Below are positions 54,291 through 63,239 of a DNA stretch of 64,000 nt, one piece after another. Every line of letters begins with the position of its first letter. Positions within the stretch are counted from its first letter, which is position 1. The translations under genes and the position numbers were made by a program. The notes beneath the pieces are model-generated. The model was given only the letters and a program-made list of their open reading frames with translations. It did no database searches and had not been told where the DNA came from. Source of the stretch: JANQOH01 sp965201115 (GTDB taxonomy: Bacteria > Pseudomonadota > Alphaproteobacteria > UBA7887); contig OZ241745.1 in the NCBI GenBank assembly GCA_965201115.1, positions 682,001 to 746,000 of the forward strand. Direction: 5' to 3'.

Positions 54291-54481
54291 TTGCACGGGC
54301 CGGCGCCCGGGTCAAGCCGCGGGAGGGGGGCATTCCGGAACTTGCGGCGCGCGCCCCGGGACCGCCTTCGCCGGCATGCGCGCGGAGCGCTGGAGAGGAA
54401 GATGCCGGCGAGACGCCGACGGTCCCGGGCAGGCTACGGCTTCGGCGCGGACAGGCGAAAACATCCGCACGTCTTTATCCT

Positions 54482-54770
54482 GCATTTCTCATACGAGGGG
54501 TTGTCGCGCGGCAAGCGTCCGGTTATCCCGCTTGGCGATTGTCGAGTATGTTTATGGGTTTCGGTATTTCGGGGTTCGTTTTGTCTGGCGGTCGGCTTTG
54601 TATGGGGATATTGTTTCGATGCCTGCGCGGTTGTCGATGCGGCTTGGCGCCGCCTTGCCGGGGCCGGTCGCTAACGGGATCGGCGACCGTGTGCGCGCCG
54701 GCGGCGCCATCTTCGCCGATGGCGCCACCGTGCGCCTGCACACGACAACCGCCCGTATGAGAAATGCGGG
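54482..54770. repeat. inverted repeats enclosing an IS66 remnant
   Basis: GCATTTCTCATACG followed by AGGGGTTGTCG begins at 54482. Its inverse, ending CGTATGAGAAATGCGGG, lies at about 54741-54770. The same core occurs at 2712-2730. Confidence 0.55.
54511..54740 (+). pseudogene. internally deleted IS66 remnant
   Basis: It begins with the IS66 terminal repeat (AAGCGTCCGGTTATCCC). It continues with ~100 bp closely matching the non-coding right end of the 11.8-13.7 kb element, then jumps to a mid-transposase segment (PGPVANGIGDRVRAGGAIF). Everything else of the transposase is missing. Confidence 0.8.
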
Positions 54771-54821
54771 CCAGCGCATCGCCGTGCTTGACGCCGACAT
54801 GGGCGCCCCCGCAAGGCGCGT

Positions 54822-56264
54822 CTATTCGGCCGCGGCCGCGCGCGCGGCGCGCAATTGCGCCGCCGCGTCGGCGGGAGGGCGGTCGGCGGCGAGCCACGGC
54901 GCCACCAGCGTATCGACGATGCGGCGATAGCGCGCCATGCCGCGCCGCCAGGTCTCGCCGTATCCCTTTACCAGCCCGGCGAGCGCGGCGACCTCGACCC
55001 CGAACGCGGCGTCGCGGCGCGCCGCTCGCGCGACCAGCGCCAGCCAGGCGTCGATCTCCTCCTGCTCCGCGCGCCAGCGATAGCCCAGGCGGCGCAGGGG
55101 CCGGAGCGCGGCGACGAGGCGCAGCAGCGCGAAGCCCGACACGGTGTCGCTGCGGATGCGCAGGCCGATATAGAAGCGGTCGGCGATTCCGCGCCGCCGC
55201 GCGCCCTCGACCAGCCGCCGGCCCAACCCCGGCGGCAGCAGGGCGCACCACTCCTCGAGCCCCGGCTTGAGAAACTCGCGGACGCGGACGGGCTGCCCGT
55301 CCGCCGCGCCCGCCTCGCGGCGCACCGTTGCAAGGCGCGACGCCCTGGTCTTCAGTTGCGCAACGCGGATGACATCTTCGTAGCTCATGCGCAGGGCGAG
55401 CTGGCGGGCGCATTCGCCCGCGGCCGCGCCCGACAGTTCCGCCACCGGCGCCAACCGCTCGACGTAGCGGAAGGCGTAGCGCGCGTCCTGATAGTCGAGC
55501 AGGCGCGCCGCGCCGAGCGCCGCGGTCTCCTCCGTTTCCGGCCCCAGCGCCTCGACCGCTTCGCGCAGGCGCGGAGGCAGCGAAGGGGGCGCCGGCGCAG
55601 CGCCGGCGGTTCCGGCGGCGTCCGCGCCGCGCGGGCGCGCGGCGAGGCGCTCGCCCGCGTCGAAGCCCGCGAGGTTCGACGCGACCGCCTTGCCTTCGGC
55701 CTCGACCGCCGCGCGGAACGCGGCGTGGCCGATGGGCAAGGCGCCGGAGGCCGCGACCGCGCCGAGCAGCACGGAATTGACGGGCGCGCCGCAATCCCTG
55801 GCGGCGGCGGCGAAATCGGCCAGGACGGCGCGGCGAGAGAGCGCCTCCGCCGCGGCGAGAAGCGGAGCCGAATCGATGCGTCCGTCGCCCGCCGCGGCGC
55901 GCTCGGCGATCGCATACACGCGATGCGTCGAGGCGACCAGCGCCGTGCGGTCCGGCGCGGCGAAGCCGTTTTCCACCGCGCGCGCCGCCTCGACCAGCTC
56001 GCTGGCGACAACCAGATCGACCTCGCCCGGCGTCGGGTAGAGGGCGAACACCGGCTCCGGCGCGCCCGGCGGCAGCGGCGCCGGCCACATCTCCATGTAA
56101 TACGTCGTTGCGCCGGTGCGCTGCGCCACGCCGGGTATCGACGTGGCCTGCGCCGCCAGGCCCTCGCGGCGCGCGGCGGCGAGTATCCAGTTCGCGAGCA
56201 CGCCGCCGCCCTCGCCGCCCATCGCGGCGACGAGGGCGCAGACGGGGCGCGCCGCGGCGTTCAC
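54822..56264 (-). CDS. iorB: indolepyruvate oxidoreductase subunit B, long form
   Basis: 480 residues. The first ~200 are the 2-oxoacid oxidoreductase gamma-type domain (VAAMGGEGGGVLANW, GVAQRTGATTYYMEM, VLLGAVAASGALPIG). The remainder is the extra C-terminal domain (VKGYGETWRRGMARYRRI) found in long proteobacterial IorB proteins. With IorA it converts arylpyruvates from aromatic amino acids to aryl-acetyl-CoA, reducing ferredoxin. GTG start overlaps the iorA stop (GTGA). Confidence 0.9.
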   Translation of the reverse strand: MNAAARPVCALVAAMGGEGGGVLANWILAAARREGLAAQATSIPGVAQRTGATTYYMEMWPAPLPPGAPEPVFALYPTPGEVDLVVASELVEAARAVENGFAAPDRTALVASTHRVYAIAERAAAGDGRIDSAPLLAAAEALSRRAVLADFAAAARDCGAPVNSVLLGAVAASGALPIGHAAFRAAVEAEGKAVASNLAGFDAGERLAARPRGADAAGTAGAAPAPPSLPPRLREAVEALGPETEETAALGAARLLDYQDARYAFRYVERLAPVAELSGAAAGECARQLALRMSYEDVIRVAQLKTRASRLATVRREAGAADGQPVRVREFLKPGLEEWCALLPPGLGRRLVEGARRRGIADRFYIGLRIRSDTVSGFALLRLVAALRPLRRLGYRWRAEQEEIDAWLALVARAARRDAAFGVEVAALAGLVKGYGETWRRGMARYRRIVDTLVAPWLAADRPPADAAAQLRAARAAAAE

Positions 56265-58363
56265 CCCGCCGCCGCCATCGCGCCGATGGCCGCGCGCCGC
56301 GCGCGGTGGAGCGCGCGCTCCCACCAGGCCGGGTTATGCACGACGTCGGCGCGGTAGAACGACGGGCACAGTACCGCCGCGTGCGCCACCGAGCCGCACA
56401 GGCCGCAGCCCACGCAATCGTTGTTTACATGGGCCACCGGCTCGCGCCGCAACGGGTCGGGATTGGGCTTCACGGTCAGCGAAGGGCAGCCCGAAAGGCG
56501 GATGCACGAGCGGTCGCCGGTACAGATCGCGTCGTCGACGCCGAAGCGCGTTTTCGTCACGCGCCCGCCGTTCGCCAGTTTGCGTCGTTGCGCCGGGCGC
56601 AGGCGGCGCTGCCGCGCCAGCTGGCATTCGCCGTCGGCGACGATCGCCTTCAGCCCCTTGGCGTCGGAAGTCAGCGCCGCGCGCAGGGTCTTGACCATGC
56701 GCGCGACGTCGTAGGAGCGCACGGTGCGGAGCCAGCGCACGCCGACGCCGCGCAGCGCGCCCTGGATGGTCATGCCCGACGGCGCGCCCGTGCGGTCGGT
56801 GCGGCTCGACGGCAGGTATTGCCAGCCCGTCGCCGAGGTATAGCCGTTCTTGAAGATGACCAGCACGCCATCATCGCGGTTGAACGCGCCGCTGGCGACG
56901 CCCGACGCCAGCCCGTTGTGCCAAAACCCTCCGTCGCCCATCACGCTGATGGTGCGCTTGGCGAAATTGGGCCCGACGCCCGCCGCGCTCGCTAGGCCCA
57001 GGCCGTATCCGAGCACCGTGTTGCCGATATTGAATGGCGGCAGCGTGGAGAAGGTGTGGCAGCCGATATCGGCGGCGACGTGGGTCGGGCCCGTCTCTTT
57101 CTCGACGATTTTCATCGCGCTGAACACGGGCCGTTCCGGGCAGCCGGTGCAGAAGCTCGGCGGACGCGCCGGCGCGGGCGCGCCGAGGGCCTCGGCGGCT
57201 TTCGTTTTCAGCGCGTCGAGGCGCGCCACGCGGTCGCGCGCCGCTGCTTCGCCGACGAACGCCGAAACGCCGCGCAGCACGACTTCCGCCGTGTATTCCC
57301 CCGCCATCGGCAGCATGTCCTTGCCATGCACGGCGGTTTGCAGATCGGCGCGGCGCAGCGCGACGTTGACGGCCTGCTCCAGGTAGTCGGGGTGGCCTTC
57401 CTCGACCGTCAGCACGCGGCGCTTGCCGGCGCAGAACGCCGCGATTTCGTCGTCGATTACGGGCCAGGCGGCGTTGACGACATAGATCGGGATCGCACTC
57501 GCGCCGAACGAATCCGCGAGCCCGAGGCTCGCGAGCGCGCGCAGCACGGTGTGCGTCAGGCCGCCCTGCGCGATAATGCCGATGTCTTCGCGCGCGCCGG
57601 GTATCGTTTCGTTGATCCCGTTGTCGCGGATAAAGCGCATCGCCGCCGGAATGCGCCGCTCTATCTTGTGCTTCTCCTGGGCATAGGTGGCGGGCGGCAG
57701 GCATATGCGCCCGTAGTCGAAATCCGGCGCCGCGAGCGCGTCGCGCCGCGAAATCGCCGGGCGGCGGTTGTCCTTGCAGACGAAGCGCCCATGCACGTGG
57801 CAGGCGCGAATGCGCAGTTCGAGCATGACGGGCATGGACGAGGCTTCCGACAGCGCGAAGCCCTGTTCGACGGCGCGCACGATGGCCGGCAGGTTCGGGC
57901 GCGGATCCAGCAGGCATATCGACGATTTCATCGCGAAGGCGTGGCTGCGCTCCTGGATGATCGAGGCGCCTTCGCCGTAGTCCTCGCCGAGCACGATCAG
58001 CGCGCCGCCGCGCACCCCGGCGGATGCGAGATTCGACAGCGCGTCCGACGCCACATTGGTGCCGACGGTGGATTTCCACGTCACCGCGCCGCGCATGGGG
58101 TATGCGATCGAGGCGCCGAGCATGGCGGCCGCCGCGGCCTCGCTCGTCGGCGTTTCCAGGTGAACGCCGAGCTCGTCGAGCAGGTCGCCCGCATCGACCA
58201 TGACGTCGAGCAGGTGCGAGACCGGCGATCCCTGGTATCCGCCGACATAGCTCACGCCCGACTGCAACAGCGCCTTGGTCACGGCGAGAATGCCCTCGCC
58301 CTCGAAGACCTCGCCGGCGCCGAGCCGCAGTTTCGCGACCTCCCTGCGAAAAGACCGTTCCAT
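56261..58363 (-). CDS. iorA: indolepyruvate ferredoxin oxidoreductase subunit A
   Basis: 700 residues. The N-terminal pyrimidine-binding domain (YVGGYQGSPVSHLLD) and the thiamine-diphosphate domain (FCTGCPERPVFSAM, DIGCHTFST, GDGGFWHNGL ... NGYTSATGWQ) are followed by a C-terminal ferredoxin-like segment with CVGCGLCG. It is the catalytic subunit for oxidative decarboxylation of indolepyruvate and relatives. First gene of iorA-iorB, divergent to the GST-like gene. Confidence 0.93.
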   Translation of the reverse strand: MERSFRREVAKLRLGAGEVFEGEGILAVTKALLQSGVSYVGGYQGSPVSHLLDVMVDAGDLLDELGVHLETPTSEAAAAAMLGASIAYPMRGAVTWKSTVGTNVASDALSNLASAGVRGGALIVLGEDYGEGASIIQERSHAFAMKSSICLLDPRPNLPAIVRAVEQGFALSEASSMPVMLELRIRACHVHGRFVCKDNRRPAISRRDALAAPDFDYGRICLPPATYAQEKHKIERRIPAAMRFIRDNGINETIPGAREDIGIIAQGGLTHTVLRALASLGLADSFGASAIPIYVVNAAWPVIDDEIAAFCAGKRRVLTVEEGHPDYLEQAVNVALRRADLQTAVHGKDMLPMAGEYTAEVVLRGVSAFVGEAAARDRVARLDALKTKAAEALGAPAPARPPSFCTGCPERPVFSAMKIVEKETGPTHVAADIGCHTFSTLPPFNIGNTVLGYGLGLASAAGVGPNFAKRTISVMGDGGFWHNGLASGVASGAFNRDDGVLVIFKNGYTSATGWQYLPSSRTDRTGAPSGMTIQGALRGVGVRWLRTVRSYDVARMVKTLRAALTSDAKGLKAIVADGECQLARQRRLRPAQRRKLANGGRVTKTRFGVDDAICTGDRSCIRLSGCPSLTVKPNPDPLRREPVAHVNNDCVGCGLCGSVAHAAVLCPSFYRADVVHNPAWWERALHRARRAAIGAMAAAG

Positions 58364-58439
58364 CGCCGCTTCTCCCGCGCTTGCGCCGCCCGCGTCTGCT
58401 ATAACCGGCCGCGCCGCCGCCGCATAGAGGAGCGCCGCC

Positions 58440-59144
58440 GTGAGCGAACCCATCGACCTGTACTTTTGGCCCACGCCGAATGGCTGGAAAATCACGATCC
58501 TGCTGGAGGAGCTCGGGCTGCCCTACCGCGTCCGCCCCGTCGACATCGGCAAGGGCGAGCAGTTCTCGCCGGAGTTTCTGGCGATCGGCCCGAACAACAA
58601 GATCCCCGCCATCGTCGATCCCGACGGGCCGGGCGGCGCGCCCGTGTCGGCGTTCGAATCGGGCGCCATCATGATCTACCTCGCGGAAAAGACGGGCCGG
58701 TTCATGCCCGCCGACCCGCGCGGGCGGCTGCGCGTGCTCGAATGGTTGATGTTCCAGATGGGCTCGGTCGGCCCCATGCTCGGCCAGGCGCACCACTTCC
58801 GCCAATACGCGCCCGAGCGCATCGCATACGCGGTGGACCGCTATACGAACGAGGCGGGGCGCATCTACGGCGTGATCGACCGCCGCCTGGCCGGGAACGA
58901 ATATCTCGCCGGCGACTATTCGATCGCCGACATGGCCGTCTGGCCGTGGCTGCTCGGCGAGCGCCAGGGGCAGAACTTCGACGACTACCCAAACCTCAAG
59001 CGGTGGCGCGACGCCATCAAGGCGCGCCCGGCCGCGATCCGCGGGCGCGGCGTCATGAAGGACACAAGGCCCGTCGGCGATGTCGGCGAAGACAAGGAGC
59101 GCTTCTCGATCTTGTTCGGGGCGCGGCAGTTCGAGCGCCGGTAG
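58440..59144 (+). CDS. glutathione S-transferase family protein (YfcG-like)
   Basis: 234 residues. It begins EPIDLYFWPTPNGWKITI, with a thioredoxin-like GST N domain containing NNKIPAIVDPDG and FESGAIMIYLAEK, then an all-helical C domain. The pattern fits the YfcG/Ure2-like disulfide reductases that use glutathione. The GTG start is preceded by AGAGG. Not obviously linked to a pathway here. Confidence 0.9.
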   Translation: MSEPIDLYFWPTPNGWKITILLEELGLPYRVRPVDIGKGEQFSPEFLAIGPNNKIPAIVDPDGPGGAPVSAFESGAIMIYLAEKTGRFMPADPRGRLRVLEWLMFQMGSVGPMLGQAHHFRQYAPERIAYAVDRYTNEAGRIYGVIDRRLAGNEYLAGDYSIADMAVWPWLLGERQGQNFDDYPNLKRWRDAIKARPAAIRGRGVMKDTRPVGDVGEDKERFSILFGARQFERR

Positions 59145-59222
59145 CGGCGCCCGCGCCGCGCCGTATCGCTGTATATTGCGCGCCGCCGCGGGCCGCGCGG
59201 CAACGACAGGGGGGAGTGCGCG

Positions 59223-59543
59223 ATGACGACGTTCGACAACAGGAAACGCGACGCCGAACGGAAGTTCGAACACGATCGGGAACTGCGCTTCAAGGCCATG
59301 GCGCGGCGCAACAAGCTGCTCGGCCTGTGGGCGGCGGAGAAGCTCGGCATCGGCGGCGAGGCCGCGCAGGCCTACGCCAGGGAGGTCGTGATGGCCGATT
59401 TCGACCGCCCGGGCGACGACGACGTGCTCGAAAAGGTGCAGAAGGATTTCGAGGCCGCCGGCGTCGCCATCGACGCCCGCGCCATCCGCGCCGAAATGGA
59501 CCGCCTCTGGCCCGAGGCGCAAAGCCAGATCATGGCGGAGTAA
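59223..59543 (+). CDS. F1-ATPase inhibitor zeta subunit (DUF1476)
   Basis: 106 residues, a typical length. The start TTFDNRKRDAERKFEHD is the characteristic N-terminal inhibitory helix of this family, followed by AMARRNKLLGLWAAEKLG and EVVMADFDRPGDDDVL. Known members are restricted to Alphaproteobacteria and block ATP hydrolysis by F1. Strong support for the taxonomic placement. Confidence 0.94.
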   Translation: MTTFDNRKRDAERKFEHDRELRFKAMARRNKLLGLWAAEKLGIGGEAAQAYAREVVMADFDRPGDDDVLEKVQKDFEAAGVAIDARAIRAEMDRLWPEAQSQIMAE

Positions 59544-59591
59544 CGCCAACCGCTACCGGTACCGACCCGCTCCCCGGGCCCGCCGGTGCAA

Positions 59592-59757
59592 CCCCGCCGA
59601 AGGCGGGGACTTTCCGGGTACGCGGGCATCCCCGCCCGCACGTTTCCGCAAGGCGCGCGGCGTTGCCTGGGAGGGCGCGGTCATTGCGTCCCGCCCGGCG
59701 GCGTTCGCGGCGTTGGAGACGTGCGGGCGAGACGCCCGCGCACGCCCGCGCACCCAG
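59592..59757. repeat. REP-like palindromes
   Basis: Copies at 59592-59643 (with the CCCCGCCGAAGGCGGGG hairpin) and 59718-59757 (inverse orientation) fill the 268 bp between the zeta-subunit gene and the second MmeI-like gene. No gene seen. Confidence 0.75.
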
Positions 59758-59811
59758 GAAGTCCGCGCCCGCGTCGCGTCGCGAAAAACGCCGCTCGACC
59801 CGGTCCCGCCA

Positions 59812-62655
59812 TCACGCGGATTGGCGCATATTCAGCTCGTGCAGCGCCGCAAGCGCGCTGTCGCGATCGATGTCGGCGGGCCAACCGTAGGCTTGCGCCA
59901 CCGCCGCGTCGAGATTCGCATGCGCGTCCTTCAGCCATTGAGGAGGTTCGTTGTAAAGCTTGGTCAATGTGCGCTCCTTGAGTTCGCTGGCGGCGGCGGC
60001 GTTGCGCGGCGCCACGCGCCTCGGGTAGCCGGGCGCGGGCTCTTCTATCCACTCTGCCCATTCGGGCGGGTTCAGCCAGCGGTCGCGCAGCTCGACCAAG
60101 CGGCGCGCGGCCTCGGCGATAGCGATGGCGCGCGGGTCGTCCGCATAGTGGGCGGCGGGAACGTCGGGGGACAGACCCTCGGGGAAGGGGAAGTTCGCGA
60201 AGGTGGTTGTCGGCGTGTAGACTGGATCGTGCCCTTTGCCCAGCCATCTCGCGAGGCGGAGCGACCACGCTTCGTGGAAACGGCTATGCAGAATGCCGAA
60301 GGTCGTGTCGTCGTCACGCGCGACGACAATTAACTGGCAGTCGGGACAGATGCGGGCGTCCAGCCATACGAATAATCGGTGTTTCGCTACCGTCGGCGTG
60401 GCGATGTAACGCGGCAGGCTGTCGAGCAGCCGCCAAGTAGTCGGGCCGGGCGACACATGCCGCCACCAATAGCGGGCGCGCGCCTTGTGGCGACCGCGTT
60501 GGCGCGCCGGGCGGACATGTTCGGCAACGTGCGCGAACGGAGATTCGTAAAGGGCGGCGTCGGATTCGTTTATCGTGAAGCCGAAATCGACGATCCATTT
60601 GCCCGCCGGGCGGCGCATTATGTCCATGCCATTCATCCGTGGCTTGAGTACGTCGGAATTGAGCCGCCCGTTGGGGTTCGCAGGCATGCGTAGCCAATCG
60701 CGCGCCAGATCGCCCGGAACGTCGAATGCACCGCCCTTGATGTCGCCCATGAAGGCGCAGCCGGCGTTGCGGGGGATGGTTCTCACTTTCGTAAAATCTG
60801 CGGTTCCGCTACGCAGGTCGGAAAAAATTTGCGGTACTTCCGCGTCATCGAGTCGTGCAGCCGGACTGGACTCCTTCGATCCGAAACAAACCAGCGATAC
60901 ACGCACGGCTGCACCCTCGATAGTCCATTCTTCGTCGGACCATGCATCGAAAATCACGCTGTTCTCGACGATAGGGTCCAGCACCGAGCGGTTGCGTATG
61001 CTGCATATAGAGTTCGTTGCGACCAGCCCCGCGCGCGCGAGCCGGCCGTCGGCGACCAGACGCCCCGCCTTGTCGAACCAGTGACAAACCAGATCCGCCT
61101 CGCCATGGAGCCGCGCGCCATAGACGCGGCGCAAACCTTCCACGTAATCGCTTCCCAGCCCGGAGCGCAGCCGTTTGCCGCCCAGGAAGGGCGGGTTGCC
61201 GATGACGACGTCGGCGTCCGGCCATTCGGGCTCGCCGCCGTCCGGCGCGAGGATGGCGTCGCGGCACTCGATGGTCTCCAGCGGCTTCAGTATCGGGTCG
61301 CGGCCCTCGGTGAAGCCGTTGCGCCGCATCCACTGGATCTCGCCGATCCATACCGACACGCGCGCCAGCTCCGCCGCATAGGCATTCAGCTCGATACCCT
61401 TCACATTCGCCGGCCCCACGGCCGGGAAGCCGCGTTGCAGGCCCAGCGCCTCGGCCTCGAGACGAACGCGGTGCTCGATGTCCTTCAATGTGTGAAGCGC
61501 CACATACAGGAAGTTGCCCGAACCGCACGCCGGGTCCAAAACCGTGAAGCGGCGCAGGCGTTCGAGAAACTCCGCCAGCACGCGCTCCGCCTCGGCGCGG
61601 CGGCGCGTTCGCGCGGCGGCGGCGCGCGCGGACTCCGCCTTCGCCAGGCTCTCGGCGATGCGCGCCTTCGCCGCCTCCCATTCCGCCAGCCACGGGCGCG
61701 CAATCACCGGCTCGACGATGCGCATGATCTTGTCGCGGTCGGTGTAGTGCGCGCCCAGTTGCGAACGCTTGCCCGGGTCCAGACCGCGCTCGAACAGCGT
61801 GCCCAGTATCGACGGATCGATCTCAGACCAATCCAGCGCCGACGCCCGCAACGCGATATCGATCTCCCCCGCCGCCAGCGGCAACGCCGTGTCGTCGTCG
61901 AACAAACCGCCGTTGAACCACGCGACCGACTGGAAGCCGACCAGCCCGCCGGTGGCCATCGCGCCGAACAGGGCGCGCGCCATATCCACGAATGCGCCCG
62001 GCCGCTTGCGCGCCTGTTCGAGCATTTGCGTGAACATGGCGCCGGGGAGCAGGCCGGCGTCTTCGGCGAACATGCAGAACACGAGGCGGTTGACGAACTG
62101 CGCCACCGCCCGGGGGTCGAGGCCCCGGTCGCGCAGCGATTGCGCCAGCGCCGCGAACGCCGCCGCCGCGCGCTCCGTCGCCGCCTGCCGCGTCTCCCCC
62201 GGACGCAGGCGTTCGGGCTCCGCCATCGCCCATTTCAGCTTCGCCCGCACGCCCGCGCGGGCCAGGTCCTCAAGCGCGAACTCGTGGGTTTCGCTGACGC
62301 TGTTGGTCCAGTTGGTGCGGATACGGAACCGCGCCATGTCGGAGACGATGAGCAGGGGCGGGTTTTCGAGCGCCAGCGCGTATTGGCGGAGCTGGTTGAA
62401 GGCGGCGTCGAGGTTGGCGCGGCGGCCCTTGTATTCCCACGCGAAGCAGTGGCGCTTCCAGACGTCGGCCCATCCCTCGCCGCCGGCGTCCTTGCGCGCG
62501 CCGCGCTCGAAGCAGTAATGCTCGCCGTCCGGATCGGCCTCGGCGGGCGTCGGCTCGCCGAGCATGCGGCAAAGATCGATGAAATGCTCCTGGCTGCCCG
62601 AGCTCTCCTTGAGCGTCGAGTCCCGCCACTTCGCGATGAAGGCGTCCGGAGTCAT
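59812..62655 (-). CDS. MmeI-like type IIL restriction-modification enzyme, copy B
   Basis: 947 residues, same architecture as copy A: D-x9-E-Y-K nuclease (64/74/76), methyltransferase motif I VLDPACGSGNFL and NPPF. The first ~492 residues are almost identical to copy A. After VIGNPPFLG the chain diverges (GKRLRSGLGSDYVEG ...) through the target-recognition region, with scattered identity returning toward the C-terminus (ILHSRFHEAWSLRL, NPPEW). It therefore should recognise a different site. It lies on the opposite strand from copy A, 33 kb away, with the shared half facing outward. The ATG at 62655 matches the family N-terminus. Confidence 0.88.
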   Translation of the reverse strand: MTPDAFIAKWRDSTLKESSGSQEHFIDLCRMLGEPTPAEADPDGEHYCFERGARKDAGGEGWADVWKRHCFAWEYKGRRANLDAAFNQLRQYALALENPPLLIVSDMARFRIRTNWTNSVSETHEFALEDLARAGVRAKLKWAMAEPERLRPGETRQAATERAAAAFAALAQSLRDRGLDPRAVAQFVNRLVFCMFAEDAGLLPGAMFTQMLEQARKRPGAFVDMARALFGAMATGGLVGFQSVAWFNGGLFDDDTALPLAAGEIDIALRASALDWSEIDPSILGTLFERGLDPGKRSQLGAHYTDRDKIMRIVEPVIARPWLAEWEAAKARIAESLAKAESARAAAARTRRRAEAERVLAEFLERLRRFTVLDPACGSGNFLYVALHTLKDIEHRVRLEAEALGLQRGFPAVGPANVKGIELNAYAAELARVSVWIGEIQWMRRNGFTEGRDPILKPLETIECRDAILAPDGGEPEWPDADVVIGNPPFLGGKRLRSGLGSDYVEGLRRVYGARLHGEADLVCHWFDKAGRLVADGRLARAGLVATNSICSIRNRSVLDPIVENSVIFDAWSDEEWTIEGAAVRVSLVCFGSKESSPAARLDDAEVPQIFSDLRSGTADFTKVRTIPRNAGCAFMGDIKGGAFDVPGDLARDWLRMPANPNGRLNSDVLKPRMNGMDIMRRPAGKWIVDFGFTINESDAALYESPFAHVAEHVRPARQRGRHKARARYWWRHVSPGPTTWRLLDSLPRYIATPTVAKHRLFVWLDARICPDCQLIVVARDDDTTFGILHSRFHEAWSLRLARWLGKGHDPVYTPTTTFANFPFPEGLSPDVPAAHYADDPRAIAIAEAARRLVELRDRWLNPPEWAEWIEEPAPGYPRRVAPRNAAAASELKERTLTKLYNEPPQWLKDAHANLDAAVAQAYGWPADIDRDSALAALHELNMRQSA

Positions 62656-63053
62656 GGCGCAAACCGGTCCGTTACGAACAACATACGCCGCCGCCGGGCC
62701 GCGACAGCCGTTCCCCGCCCCCCGCGACGCCCTGCCCCGCTCCGATGCATACAGCCGCGCGCCCCCGCCGACAAGACCCAAGACCGCCCGCCCCAAGACC
62801 GGGCCGCCGCCGACGGCGCACTTCCTGGGCGCGCGGGCGTCTCGCCCGCACGTCTCCGCCGCGCCGACGGCGAACTGCCCGGGATCGCGCCTATCCCCTT
62901 GCCGGAGCCGCGCGGTCGTTCGAATATCTGTCGTTGCCGGTCGGCAAGAACGCTGACTTCCGCCCGGCCCCGCGCGTCTTTACCCTGCTGTCCGCGCCGC
63001 GCGCGGCAAGGGCGCTTGCGGCGGTCGAATACGCAAGGAGAGGCAAGCGACCG
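62656..63053. repeat. gene-free interval with one REP-like copy
   Basis: 398 bp between the divergent MmeI-like gene and the small ORF. It contains one palindrome copy at about 62821-62853 and short GC-rich imperfect repeats. No gene recognised. Confidence 0.6.
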
Positions 63054-63239
63054 ATGTCCGATACGACGCGCGAACGCGCGCAAGGCCGCCTGCTCGCCCG
63101 GTTTGCCGACGATGCGCCCGGCGGTCCCGTCGAATCCCGGCGCGAAGACAAGATGCGCCGAAACCGTCCGGACGGCGTGCTTGAACCGGCGGACGGCGGC
63201 CGCCGGGGTCCGTTCGCGCGCCGGGCGAGGCCGCGATGA
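63054..63239 (+). CDS. small hypothetical protein, 61 aa
   Basis: A strong ribosome-binding site (AAGGAGAGG) lies about 10 bases before ATG 63054. The TGA overlaps the ATG of the next gene (ATGA), which supports real translation. The product is very basic and hydrophilic (MSDTTRERAQGRLLARFADD ... ARRARPR) with no recognised family. It may serve to couple translation of the downstream membrane enzyme. Confidence 0.5.
   Translation: MSDTTRERAQGRLLARFADDAPGGPVESRREDKMRRNRPDGVLEPADGGRRGPFARRARPR

Noticed and set aside
57056..59890. Long plus-strand frame opposite iorA and continuing over the GST-like gene
   Set aside because: Low-complexity mirror of iorA. The downstream real genes lie in other frames.
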